From the NCBI GenBank assembly GCA_016744725.1, contig JADGDW010000119.1, forward strand, positions 1 to 15,125: a DNA stretch of 15,125 nt, in the 5' to 3' direction. Position 1 is the stretch's first letter. Every line of letters starts with the position of its first letter. Under the pieces are notes generated by a model, which was not told the origin of the DNA, did no database searches, and saw only the letters and a list, made by a program, of their open reading frames with translations. A program made the translations under genes and the position numbers. This stretch comes from Candidatus Albibeggiatoa sp. nov. BB20 (GTDB lineage Bacteria > Pseudomonadota > Gammaproteobacteria > Beggiatoales > Beggiatoaceae). Below, piece after piece: positions 8,401 through 14,452 of this stretch.

Positions 8401-9496
8401 CAATGGTATGCGGTAAACTAGGTTTGCCTGTTAAGGTAAAGTCACCAGAACCTGAACCAGTGAGTTTAATTTTAGAAATTTCCAAATCTAGCTCACCATC
8501 TTCACTAATCGTGATGGTTTCTACCGAGCTGGTCGTGTCTACATCTATATCACCAAAATCAATTGTGCCGCTTTGGCCATTATCATCATAGCCCGCACCA
8601 ATCCCTTCGCAAGTCAGCGGATAGGTTAATTCATCATAAGGAGCAGGTAAATTTGTATAGAGATGAAAGATGGCAGTATGCGTACCGCGATCAGAAGGAG
8701 TGCAAGAAATCTCATAAGTATCGGTGTTACCCGGTGTGATCGTTATGGGAAAATCATTATTAATATCATGAGAAGTTAAAGCAAAGTTGGCTTTGTCTGA
8801 GCCTGTAAAATTTGCGCTCTCCACGACTAAAGAAAATGAGCCGGTTGTTTCCGTAATCGTCAGGCTATCGGTTTCTGTATTACCTGTTTCAATCGTGCCG
8901 CCACCAAAATCTAGCGAAGTGCCTTCTGATGGACTTAAGGTGACGGTTGCTGCTGATTCAACTGTGTATTTAATACACCATTTATTCAGTGTACCTGAAC
9001 CATAGTCATTATTATCAATAACCGTAAAAGTCCATATATCTGCCGCATTGTCACCTGTAAATATGCTTAACGCTTCTTTGGGGGTGAAATCTGATGAGCC
9101 ATAAGCGGGTTGGTCTTCTTTACAATTGGTTTGTATCGCTTTTGAACCATCATCACTAATTTCGGTATCATCAAAATCTTTACCAACACAGCCTTCAGGT
9201 TTTGCGCTTGTGGTGTCTGGCATTTCGAGTAAAATCACGGTGCTTGAGCCATTGCTCAACTTGAATGTGAGTTCACCAACATTTCCATGCTCTAAATCTA
9301 ACTGGCTAATACCTATGGTTTTAATCACGCCAATACTGGTATCTGTTATTGTGATACTGCTTGAAATGCCTGCGGTATTATTAACTGGAATAGTCTGTAC
9401 CGTTTCATTACATTGTTCAAAATTTGCCCATGCGCTACCATTTAGTAATAATAGTATTAAAAGCAGCACATAGGTCAGAAAGCGCGATGTCAACAT
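2453..9496 (-). CDS. Giant secreted mosaic protein with P-like domain, nine choice-of-anchor D repeats, InlB-like repeats, beta-helix and propeller
   Basis: 2347 aa, acidic. A signal peptide with a leucine-rich core ends at Ala-Trp-Ala (about residue 24), so it is exported. Residues about 30-178 resemble a P/Homo-B domain (WTFTVIDNNDYGSGTLNKW near the end). About 190-1240 hold nine repeats of roughly 115 aa of the ASH/choice-of-anchor D type: a DFG-like opening, a GDHADDFSI-like middle, a C-T-P-S cysteine and a closing Y-x-L-x-C-x-G. About 1253-1508 hold three InlB-like repeats (GWS, C-x-A-x-F endings). An acidic, proline-rich linker spans 1509-1554. About 1572-1882 form Gly/Val/Ile-rich rungs resembling bactofilin or hexapeptide beta-helices. 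About 1925-2055 are unassigned, and about 2080-2320 look like a beta-propeller with repeated EG(M/L)xxxP motifs. No LPXTG, PEP-CTERM or OmpA-like anchor is seen. The start has GGGAGAGG just upstream. Adhesin, sheath or envelope scaffold is an inference; no catalytic domain is visible. Confidence 0.92.
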   Translation of the reverse strand: MLTSRFLTYVLLLILLLLNGSAWANFEQCNETVQTIPVNNTAGISSSITITDTSIGVIKTIGISQLDLEHGNVGELTFKLSNGSSTVILLEMPDTTSAKPEGCVGKDFDDTEISDDGSKAIQTNCKEDQPAYGSSDFTPKEALSIFTGDNAADIWTFTVIDNNDYGSGTLNKWCIKYTVESAATVTLSPSEGTSLDFGGGTIETGNTETDSLTITETTGSFSLVVESANFTGSDKANFALTSHDINNDFPITITPGNTDTYEISCTPSDRGTHTAIFHLYTNLPAPYDELTYPLTCEGIGAGYDDNGQSGTIDFGDIDVDTTSSVETITISEDGELDLEISKIKLTGSGSGDFTLTGKPSLPHTIGQGSGSSLDLEVTCTPTEVGERTATISIKTNDITNATNDYTLKCTGKGAIYESGPDPGDSLSFGSGQPGVDSTRNISIYNTGNETLTISDVDFTDSGDGSAAAFSLSISLGLGLDIPANGTDELPIECSSATEGSYTTTVSVTHNGADSPAEYTITCETNSAISPEFNSMPIIGSTLSMDESVEVGETTQSILYVYEIGTDTVTVDLTDSANPFGDGDDAEVFSIISPSFPISIIDGSMAQAIQIQCAPTHKGTHTATLSLTHNGTNATNPATYTVSCEGKAPVYVNKTILIGSTLDVGEATIGNTTADAIYKVRNEGDADLIVDNMTITGSHASDFTLRNPSDGDYTKNPNKNMSVKVRCTPSSIGLRTATLSVETNDPEYPTIDYGLECTGKRPIGAGYASIPIPNSTTESGNDIGEIEFTAVSVGGTSSTTLDITEGGTAVLKVYQDSPLISGTNAADFAITNNLSSIFDKSDGGFHIADGSGGEVTLNLSCTPSAVGVRTAYLYLISNGKIFTNPAYKMTCEGLQPAYSSDPEDSIDFGNTDIGVKVTETLSISETGTDTLTVNLADEPITGDHVDEFAIEDDSIFPISIADGDSDVDVELSCTPSGKENRTATLNLTSNDPDKPTISYSLTCYGNPKPAYDSEPEPEGEIDLGGGYLDVAINGILTIKEIGTDTLEVELADTPFTGDHADDFSIDESAFPLNIDDGGDEIEVSLTCTPSAEGVRTAVLNLTSNDEDLPEITYSVECIGSIEPIPVYGSNPTVAETISFGSIEVGQTLNQTLSIQERGNTTLTIDLATSSITGTHASDFSIDSSLFPMAIADGGDSVDVGLTCTPSAKGTRTATLNLASNDTITHSSISYDLTCKGIVIEVEQEPTTAPTLPHRKLTIQFEGNGFGTVTTLPADVDCSNHGAHEQCENEYLQSAKLQLAATPHDNSYFVGWSNNCKSEAIALDNDITCIANFKLLPKYTLNVLVIGKGEVNSNQYPSFNCHSAKTEKCFLTDLIQDTTVNLQPTPAEGWSFAAWEADCDTNGQVLMTSNKACHAIFTPNTTEQVKFSVNIRSGSGTVQSDSVPELACQNNTGLCAGEYNIQTIMGIIAIPNSPYIFIGWSGDCSDAGKSATHSVQLIKPETHCIADFALPPPDPEELPSEELQEPNEIDEPEVLEEPDKTDEPEETIEKEQPEIKCLTEGRLNYACNAEGEIVQDLTVLPHGSISHIVVEGDIDNQGWVSDSHVKSGGKISGGTLTGQTKVDDGGVLENVTLKGDLIEGGTLRGEIRNQSPVGGVIKDVLLDDNAVIKGGYVEGTIEGNPTEHCQPTARLENVIVLPNTVLNNIVIGEEVKFGRNVVIGDCVIVADGSIYRPDQDEVDDNGIVHLAKDSYVNDGELKGDFVGDDDGLPLLEDVLIGQDSTVDNVILGQDVVNHGEVTNFELRGIDFRGGTIGGEIDVTRGGTIEDVTLVPNTKIDGGNFKGEINGDPNAPATITNGFINADACINNVILAQGTVIAEGACIGDNVIDEEPESKLEEEQELEDMLQVEPNGDLLESEASFDPRVAVCDIPRTNNTLLSKRDAKGLELQAHIGVDPIHQGLAGEMLMMARHNFNGIVTDVMKLADGSWVDWHEGIDIEPFQTFDALPEGIDTFVFKGDLGQVRGEISVFMGYRLADGTTVYNGGEPLHVFIDTTPDTCLVYAIHDEGLNISQPVIIDLSVGLDGDMRLLGTTRTFYGYDIEGMELHPDDDNLLLGTGGDDSNVYGKQQDGNLYTINKTTGHIKRIGRIVSSDGSIKFEQVAGIALHPITKQLWGWGIVNKKDQFMAILHIDHTTGVAQIHKQFEHSQLNNVTGLTWDRDGSVMFMSSEDRVWRYNPNTQKMKVACEGISDQVIGFLKGRSDSSQLKLIGGRKGEIEGLDIQPNGWLLIGIDYQASTASSIVAYDAETCEVKQIQTFRNSVFHDLESVVWPVKACNDQSWLNEDPCAEFNQ
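5777..8929 (-). repeat. Nine tandem ASH/choice-of-anchor D coding repeats
   Basis: About 350 bp per unit, inside the giant exoprotein gene. Boundaries are approximate: successive units begin near 8929, 8590, 8250, 7895, 7545, 7195, 6805, 6465 and 6110. The plus-strand string cttggagtac recurs near 5884, 6232 and 6572 at the C-T-P-S codons of the last three units, which are the most alike and suggest the latest duplications. Unit 3 has C-S-S in place of C-T-P, and unit 4 has C-A-P-T. Confidence 0.8.
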
Positions 9497-9545
9497 TAAA
9501 ACCTCTCCCTCAAAGTGTTATCCTACCAAAGCTGACTAGGAAGAA

Positions 9546-9554
9546 AATATAGCA
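9546..9554 (-). promoter_or_regulatory. Candidate extended -10 promoter of the giant exoprotein gene
   Basis: On the minus strand this reads TGCTATATT, an extended -10 element (TGn followed by TATATT). It would start transcription about 40 nt upstream of the ATG and leave the GGGAGAGG ribosome-binding site in the leader. No convincing -35 hexamer lies at the expected distance. The surrounding 9540-9700 divergent spacer is very AT-rich and must also hold the promoter for the plus-strand gene at 9722, for which no clear candidate is seen. Confidence 0.3.
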
Positions 9555-9711
9555 AAAATATGCAAGATTTATACATTTTTTTCTTTCTTGATTTATTCAG
9601 TATACTATTAAAGCAATACATCAAAAAAGCCCTCAAGTCATTTGCACAAATATAGTAGAAACCTAAATTTATATAAAGAGTTAAAAACTATAACAATAAA
9701 ATTAAAATAAT

Positions 9712-9718
9712 GGAGAGG
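9712..9718 (+). promoter_or_regulatory. Ribosome-binding site deciding the start of the VWA gene
   Basis: GGAGAGG overlaps an in-frame ATG at 9710 and sits just before a second in-frame ATG at 9722. GGAG is 6 bases from the second ATG, a normal distance, while the first ATG has nothing suitable upstream. The 9722 start is therefore preferred. Confidence 0.65.
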
Positions 9719-9721
9719 TGC

Positions 9722-10999
9722 ATGAACAGCTATCATGGCATAGAAAATAAATTATCTGCTGCTCGAACCCAATTAATTTTAGATAAGCCTTTTTTAGGTG
9801 CATTGGTATTACGTTTGCCTATGAAAGCAGCCAATCCTGATTGGTGTGAAAAAGTGGCTACAGATGCGAGACATTTTTATTACAACCCTGAATATATTGA
9901 ACATTTAAATGTCAATGAAGTGCAATTTGTTTTGGCGCATGAAGCCTTGCATTGTGCTTTATCTCATTTTGCGCGTCGTGAACATCGGAATAAATTTCGC
10001 TGGGATATTGCCTGCGATCATGCAATTAATCCATTGTTATTAGATGATAATCTTACGCCACCATCGGGTGTATGGATTGAGCAAAGTTATAAGGGTATGA
10101 CGGCTGAGGAAATTTATCCGTATATCGATGAAAATAATGCTGATGAACCGATGGATCGGCATATTTATGAAGATGAAGAACAACACAGCGAAGGTGAGCA
10201 AGGTTCTGATACTCAAGCACCATCGAATGAAGAATGTGATCCACAAGGTGATAGTGGTTTAGATGAAACCCAACGTGAGGATAATTTTGGAGGGCAAGGT
10301 GATGAACCACAGCAAAACCAAGCGACTGAAGACGATTTAGCCGATCAACCGCCTCCTTTAACGGATACCGAAAAGCAAAATTTAGAGACTCAATGGCGAC
10401 AGCGTTTAGCAGGTGCTGCACAACAAGCGATGCAAGCGGGTAAGCTCGGTGCTGAAATGGCGCGACTGGTCGATCATTTATTACAGCCACGTTTACCTTG
10501 GCGTTCATTATTGGCGCGTTACATGACCATGACCGCCCGAGATGACTACACTTATAGCCGTCCATCACGTCGTGAAGGCAATGCGGTGTTTCCTAGTTTA
10601 CGCAGTGCACAACTGGACATTATTGTGGCGATTGATATTAGTGGCTCTATCAGTGATGCTGAAATTGCAGAATGTTTGAGCGAAATTGATGGCTTAAAAG
10701 GACAGTTACGCGCCAAAATTACTTTGCTGGCTTGCGATGCTGATTTAGCAGCAGAATGTCCGTGGCAGTTCGAGCCGTGGGATGAATTTTATATGCCTTT
10801 GGCGATTGCAGGTGGTGGTGGTACTGATTTTCGACCTGTATTTGATTATGTAGAGCAACATGATGCACAGCCTGATTTATTGGTATATTTCACTGATGCA
10901 GAAGGAACTTTTCCAAAACATGCGCCGCATTATCCTGTGATTTGGTTGGTTAAAGGTAAACATCATGTACCTTGGGGACAACGAGTACAGTTGAACTGA
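9722..10999 (+). CDS. DUF2201-type metallopeptidase-like protein with C-terminal VWA-like domain
   Basis: 425 aa from the preferred start (429 from the ATG at 9710). The N-terminal domain (about 1-125) carries a zinc-binding HEALH motif at residues 73-77 and a WDIACDHAIN block at 94-103, as in the putative metallopeptidase domain that begins DUF2201 proteins. A Glu/Asp/Gln-rich, probably disordered segment spans about 132-216. The C-terminal VWA-like domain has a MIDAS set: Asp305-x-Ser307-x-Ser309, Thr368 in GGGGTDF, and Asp392 in FTDAEG. There is no signal peptide, so it is cytoplasmic. Proteins of this family are commonly encoded beside a MoxR-type AAA ATPase and are thought to work with it in maturation or unfolding of target proteins. 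No ATPase gene is present here: upstream lies the divergent giant exoprotein and downstream a convergent carbonic anhydrase. Substrate and proteolytic activity are unknown. Confidence 0.88.
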   Translation: MNSYHGIENKLSAARTQLILDKPFLGALVLRLPMKAANPDWCEKVATDARHFYYNPEYIEHLNVNEVQFVLAHEALHCALSHFARREHRNKFRWDIACDHAINPLLLDDNLTPPSGVWIEQSYKGMTAEEIYPYIDENNADEPMDRHIYEDEEQHSEGEQGSDTQAPSNEECDPQGDSGLDETQREDNFGGQGDEPQQNQATEDDLADQPPPLTDTEKQNLETQWRQRLAGAAQQAMQAGKLGAEMARLVDHLLQPRLPWRSLLARYMTMTARDDYTYSRPSRREGNAVFPSLRSAQLDIIVAIDISGSISDAEIAECLSEIDGLKGQLRAKITLLACDADLAAECPWQFEPWDEFYMPLAIAGGGGTDFRPVFDYVEQHDAQPDLLVYFTDAEGTFPKHAPHYPVIWLVKGKHHVPWGQRVQLN

Positions 11000-11046
11000 T
11001 ATGAATGATCTATTTTTTTGAACAAATAATTTACTTTAAACATATT

Positions 11047-11118
11047 AGGGTGGGCAGAACAAAATGAAATCTGTCTTTTTAAAATTTACAATACTTTGAG
11101 CATGTAGAAACCCACCCT
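11047..11118. repeat. AGGGTGGG/CCCACCCT inverted repeat between convergent genes
   Basis: Perfect 8-bp arms at 11047-11054 and 11111-11118 enclose 56 bp of AT-rich sequence. It lies between the 3' ends of the VWA gene and carbonic anhydrase. The arms share the GGGTGG core of the longer element at 14007-14127, so it may be a decayed relative, or may simply help end transcription from both sides. The loop is long for a terminator. Confidence 0.5.
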
Positions 11119-11135
11119 TGAAAAATCAAGCACAC

Positions 11136-11768
11136 TTACATCGTTGGTGGTACATTATCAAAATATTCAACTATACCCGTTTCTAGCGAATATTCTGCAC
11201 CAATAACCAGCAATTCATCATCTTCTATCATGTGTTCAAGCACTTCAGAACCAAAGCGTAAATGACTGGCTGAAACACGCACGTTAGCACGCATTGCATG
11301 TCTGGCTAATTCTTCAGGATTATATTTTAAATCAAGTTCTAATAAACCTTCCACAGAAGGACGAATCCGTTTGACGATTGAACGTAAGTTGCGTGATTGA
11401 TTTTCTACAGGCTGTTGCAATTGTTGTAAGGTCGCATTCACTGCACCACAATGGGTATGTCCCAGCACAACGACCAATCTTGTGCCAAATTCCTCAGCCG
11501 CAAATTCCACACTACCAATTTGTGATGGCGCAACAATATTTCCCGCTACTCGAATCACAAATAAATCGCCCAAACCTTGATCGAAAATCATCTCAACAGG
11601 GACACGTGAATCAGAACAGCCAATAATCACGGCGAAAGGCTTTTGACCTGAGAGAAGTGTTTGACGACCTTCTTGGGTTTTTAGCATATCACGACTGCGC
11701 AGATTACCTGACACAAAACGTTGATTACCTTCTCGTAAACGCTCAAGTGCCTCTAATGCTGAAAGCAT
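11136..11768 (-). CDS. Beta-class carbonic anhydrase
   Basis: 210 aa, the usual length for the bacterial beta class. It catalyses reversible hydration of CO2 to bicarbonate in the cytoplasm, supplying bicarbonate for carboxylation reactions or helping pH balance. Zinc ligands are Cys51, His104 and Cys107 (C-S-D-S-R and H-T-H-C-G motifs), and the Asp53-Arg55 dyad that gates the active site is intact. Conserved blocks RVAGNI and GSVEFA are present, and the C-terminus ends in a typical short YFDNVPPTM tail. No signal peptide. The ATG follows AAGGAT at a reasonable distance. The gene appears to be its own transcription unit: a terminator-like hairpin at 11930-11960 separates it from the upstream secreted-protein gene, and a TATAAT lies upstream. 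Subtype (Can- or CynT-like) cannot be settled; no cyanate or carboxysome genes are nearby. Confidence 0.95.
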   Translation of the reverse strand: MLSALEALERLREGNQRFVSGNLRSRDMLKTQEGRQTLLSGQKPFAVIIGCSDSRVPVEMIFDQGLGDLFVIRVAGNIVAPSQIGSVEFAAEEFGTRLVVVLGHTHCGAVNATLQQLQQPVENQSRNLRSIVKRIRPSVEGLLELDLKYNPEELARHAMRANVRVSASHLRFGSEVLEHMIEDDELLVIGAEYSLETGIVEYFDNVPPTM

Positions 11769-11804
11769 AGATTTTTATCCTTAATTATAGACTGGGATGT
11801 GATA

Positions 11805-11810
11805 ATTATA
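11805..11810 (-). promoter_or_regulatory. Candidate -10 box of the carbonic anhydrase gene
   Basis: Perfect TATAAT on the minus strand, about 37 bp upstream of the ATG, which would give a leader of about 30 nt that keeps the AAGGAT site. A second TATAAT at 11784-11789 would start transcription inside the ribosome-binding site and is less likely to serve. No good -35 hexamer is visible for either. Confidence 0.3.
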
Positions 11811-11919
11811 CTTAAGGCTGATGGCTAAATGATGGGGTATTGAGAAACAGCCTTTGGCTTCTAAATATCATTAACTTGTATTGAACTGGCTAAAAATCAA
11901 GGCTAGATACATAGCCCTA

Positions 11920-11960
11920 GACAAAAGAAAGGACTGATAGTAATTAAAACAATCAGTCCT
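11920..11960 (-). terminator. Intrinsic terminator of the 531-aa secreted-protein gene
   Basis: Perfect 9-bp arms aggactgat (11930-11938) and atcagtcct (11952-11960) enclose a 13-base loop. On the minus strand the hairpin is followed by TTTCTTTTGT, a U-rich tail, 40 bp after the stop codon of the gene at 12001-13596. The stem core AGGACTG is the same as in the palindromes at 661-724, so a member of that repeat family seems to be serving as a terminator. Confidence 0.7.
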
Positions 11961-12000
11961 ACATAATAACTAACTATTCAGATGGATAGAAAATCGAGGC

Positions 12001-13596
12001 CTAACGACTTGATAAAGCATCTGCTGCACTGATTAAGGCTTCATTTTCATGATCGGCACAATATTTATCTAATACACTGATATTTTGGTCTAAGAAATTA
12101 ATTGTAAAATCAACAGGGATTTCACTAAAGTTATGTATGCGGCCTTGACCATAACCCAATACCCAAGACATGATAGTGCGTTGGTTTTCTTCACTTTGGC
12201 GACGGAAATCAAAGCATAAATGACGCGACATATCTAACTCATTACTCGAAATACTTTCAATAATATTGCCGACTTTCTTAGCCAATTTACGCATGAAAGC
12301 TAATGCGCCTTCTTCCTCAACTTCATTAATGGTCTGTTGCTGATTATTTTCGGCTAAATCATCATGGACTTGTAGCAAATATAAATTGGAATTAGTGGCA
12401 CAATGTTGTGCTAATTGAGCTAATGAGGCTTCCATATTAGTGGCTGATAAATCTAAACTTAATTGAGTTGATGCTTTTTTGCCTTGTCTAAAACCGTGCA
12501 TCCAAACTTGCATCATTTGTTGTATTGTCGCAGACTCACGATTAAACACAGAGCAACGACATTGCAACATATCAACAATATTAGCTGCTTGCGGTTTGCT
12601 TGTAGAAGGTTTAGTGGGTTGTGATGGCTGTGCAATTTGAATAGGTGGCAACAAATGAGGGCGTACATATTTACCAACAACCGTCATACTGCCCGCACAA
12701 AATGCCCCTGCTTTATTTCCACCACGAACGATTACGGTGTCAGGAAGGAATTCAAATTGAATCGTTTCACCAATGAATTTATTGTGGATTGTAACAACAT
12801 CGCTGGTCAATAAACCTGAACCTGTAAAATTACACGTTATTTGGCCTAAACCTGTGATACGTATAAACACACGATTACCAAAGATTTTTAATACATTCAA
12901 GTTTGCTCGGCGGTTTAAAATATAATCCCCTTCAATTTGAGCGCTGGTAACTAACATGCCCACATTATTAGCAGTGGTGTCTTCTACAGCAGATACTGCT
13001 GGACGGTTAATCACCGTTTTGATCGGTTCTGCAATTTTTGGTACATTCACTGCTGGAATGCTAGGGATAATTTGTTCAGCTGCTTGTTTTACTGATTCTT
13101 CAACTGATTTAAGTGCAGGTGCTGAAATAGGCGAAGTCACAATTGTTGGAGAAGGCATTACCTCAGCAACTTTGGATTTACCGCTGTAAATGCTCACTTC
13201 TAAGCGATAATGAATTTGGATTGTATCAGGCTGAGTTAAACCAACACGAATGATATAATCAGCATTGCGGGTTAAGGTATTTGACCAATGGGTTGGTGTC
13301 GCAGAAGAAGATAAAATTTCTTGCAATTGATTGCCTGCAACTTGAAACACTGAAACAAATGAATAAGGCGTGTTGGAATTTAATTGGATAGACATCGTCT
13401 GCCCAGCATTAGCCCTTAACATATAGTGTTTTTCTATTGTATTTGTATCTATTTGCCCAGTCATCACGGCTGAAAATTGACCTTTAGCAAATTGCACCCG
13501 ATCCGCGCTATCAATAACTGCTTGACTATCCATTGCCATCGCTATTGGCAGCCAGCTCAAAAGCAGTACATAAGCTAATAATTTCTCTAAACGCAT
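12001..13596 (-). CDS. Secreted protein with PPC-like N-terminal module and two tandem HdeA-like modules
   Basis: 531 aa. A signal peptide (Lys5, then a leucine-rich core) ends near Ala-Met-Ala at 19-21, so the protein is periplasmic or secreted. Residues about 34-138 form a beta-rich module resembling pre-peptidase C-terminal (PPC-like) domains (GQIDTNTIEKHYMLRANAGQ, then a W-S-N-T-L block and DYIIRVGL). A Pro/Ala/Val-rich linker spans about 145-205. A second beta domain at about 213-311 has one cysteine pair (Cys255, Cys300) and is not recognised. After another Pro/Ser linker come two similar modules: Cys348/Trp365/Cys399 and Cys461/Trp478/Cys513, each with C...F-R-x-S...Q...W-x-x-G-(F/Y)-x-Q-G. 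This pattern recalls HdeA-type periplasmic acid chaperones, each normally a small single-domain protein with one disulfide. Fold assignment is from pattern only. GGGAG lies 7 bases before the ATG. It ends at the hairpin 11930-11960. Confidence 0.88.
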   Translation of the reverse strand: MRLEKLLAYVLLLSWLPIAMAMDSQAVIDSADRVQFAKGQFSAVMTGQIDTNTIEKHYMLRANAGQTMSIQLNSNTPYSFVSVFQVAGNQLQEILSSSATPTHWSNTLTRNADYIIRVGLTQPDTIQIHYRLEVSIYSGKSKVAEVMPSPTIVTSPISAPALKSVEESVKQAAEQIIPSIPAVNVPKIAEPIKTVINRPAVSAVEDTTANNVGMLVTSAQIEGDYILNRRANLNVLKIFGNRVFIRITGLGQITCNFTGSGLLTSDVVTIHNKFIGETIQFEFLPDTVIVRGGNKAGAFCAGSMTVVGKYVRPHLLPPIQIAQPSQPTKPSTSKPQAANIVDMLQCRCSVFNRESATIQQMMQVWMHGFRQGKKASTQLSLDLSATNMEASLAQLAQHCATNSNLYLLQVHDDLAENNQQQTINEVEEEGALAFMRKLAKKVGNIIESISSNELDMSRHLCFDFRRQSEENQRTIMSWVLGYGQGRIHNFSEIPVDFTINFLDQNISVLDKYCADHENEALISAADALSSR

Positions 13597-14452
13597 AAAT
13601 AAACTCCCTAAATTAATTTAATGGTAACGCTTGAATTTGGGCAACAGTCAGCAATATGTTGATTTAACATTGCACTTATTATGAATACTATTTTACTACC
13701 GTACCATTTTTTAAACTATAGTTCTCAAATTAAAAATCGTAAATTGATCTTGTTTTAAAAAAATTCAGTACAGCGTTATCCTTGATCTATATGTGTGTTT
13801 TTTAGAAATTCAGGCTTTATTTATCAATATTTTGGATCAATGTTAAATCATATAAGGCTCGCAATGCGGAATAAGTTAAGGCCAAATCAGAATTTAATGA
13901 AATTGGAAAACGAAAGAACTGAAGAAAAGCAGATTTGAAGCAATTTTAGCCAATATCAAACCAACTTAATAATTCATGTTACGAAAATGAAAAAAAGTTT
14001 GAAAGAGTAGGGTGGAATAGATGAGCCTTTGATGTTAGTTATTATTAATAAACTCTCTCTCACCGTATTCCACCATCCCGAGCGTATCGTATATTTTGCT
14101 GGAAAACGCTGCGCTATTCCACCCTACATAAAATGAAAAATTCTTTTATTTACGTAAGGTGAGTTAATATCTAAATCATTAAATAAAATTTTGTCGCTTT
14201 CATCATACTCAAATGAGTTTAGTCTGTATATTCGTTATTTTTAAAAACTAGACTTATGATTATTTTATAGAAATGAAACCTGATAACTAAGCAATAAATC
14301 GTTGACAATCTTACGACAAATAGATGAAACTAGAATTGGGGATGGATTAAAGTAACAGTGCCGTTGCTTGAAATCATATTGCACTTCCCCAATAAACTGA
14401 CTTGTTTAGTATGAAATTATGAAGTCCCCAACCTTTTTGAAGACTTACCAAT
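13597..14452. other. Long gene-poor spacer upstream of trhP
   Basis: 856 bp, AT-rich, with frequent stops in all frames. It contains the promoter region of the minus-strand secreted-protein gene, a 24-codon open frame at 13864-13938 with AAGG six bases upstream (not convincing as a gene), the MITE-like element at 14007-14127, and a trhP leader with several complementary CCCC/GGGG tracts (14335-14431). No tRNA or other known RNA was recognised. Confidence 0.6.
14007..14127. mobile_element. MITE-like element with 14-bp terminal inverted repeats
   Basis: Perfect inverted repeats gtagggtggaatag (14007-14020) and ctattccaccctac (14114-14127) bound a 121-bp segment with no coding capacity. A third partial copy, tattccacc, lies inside near 14066, and gagcgt/aacgct form a smaller inner stem. 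Counting the ends from GGGTGG, a TA dinucleotide flanks both sides, as expected for a Tc1/mariner-IS630 type target duplication. No transposase is present, so any movement would need one elsewhere in the genome. Confidence 0.6.

Noticed and set aside
5777..8929. Regular repeat spacing as a possible CRISPR array
   Set aside because: The unit is about 350 bp, continuously open in one frame and diverged at the DNA level; it encodes protein repeats.
8960..9410. P-like domain as evidence that the giant protein is a protease
   Set aside because: No subtilisin-type Asp/His/Ser catalytic blocks or any other peptidase motif occur in the 2347 residues.
8403..9473. Plus-strand frames at 8403-8591, 8787-9005 and 9126-9473
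   Set aside because: Also antisense to the N-terminal part of the giant gene, with no domain pattern or ribosome-binding site of their own.
9710..9721. ATG at 9710 as the start of the VWA gene
   Set aside because: It overlaps the GGAGAGG ribosome-binding site that is correctly placed for the ATG at 9722.
10040..10568. Minus-strand frames of 68 and 171 codons inside the VWA gene
   Set aside because: They lie opposite the acidic linker of a gene whose protein has clear HEALH and MIDAS motifs; the His/Leu-rich translations are typical antisense products.
11849..11916. Small stems agcc-ttt-ggct (11849-11859) and ggcta...tagcc (11901-11916)
   Set aside because: Arms of only 4-5 bp without a U-tract; expected by chance in this composition.
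14302..14326. TTGACA at 14302-14307 as a trhP promoter
   Set aside because: The -35 is perfect but no acceptable -10 lies 16-18 bp downstream; TAGATG at 14321 is too close and weak.
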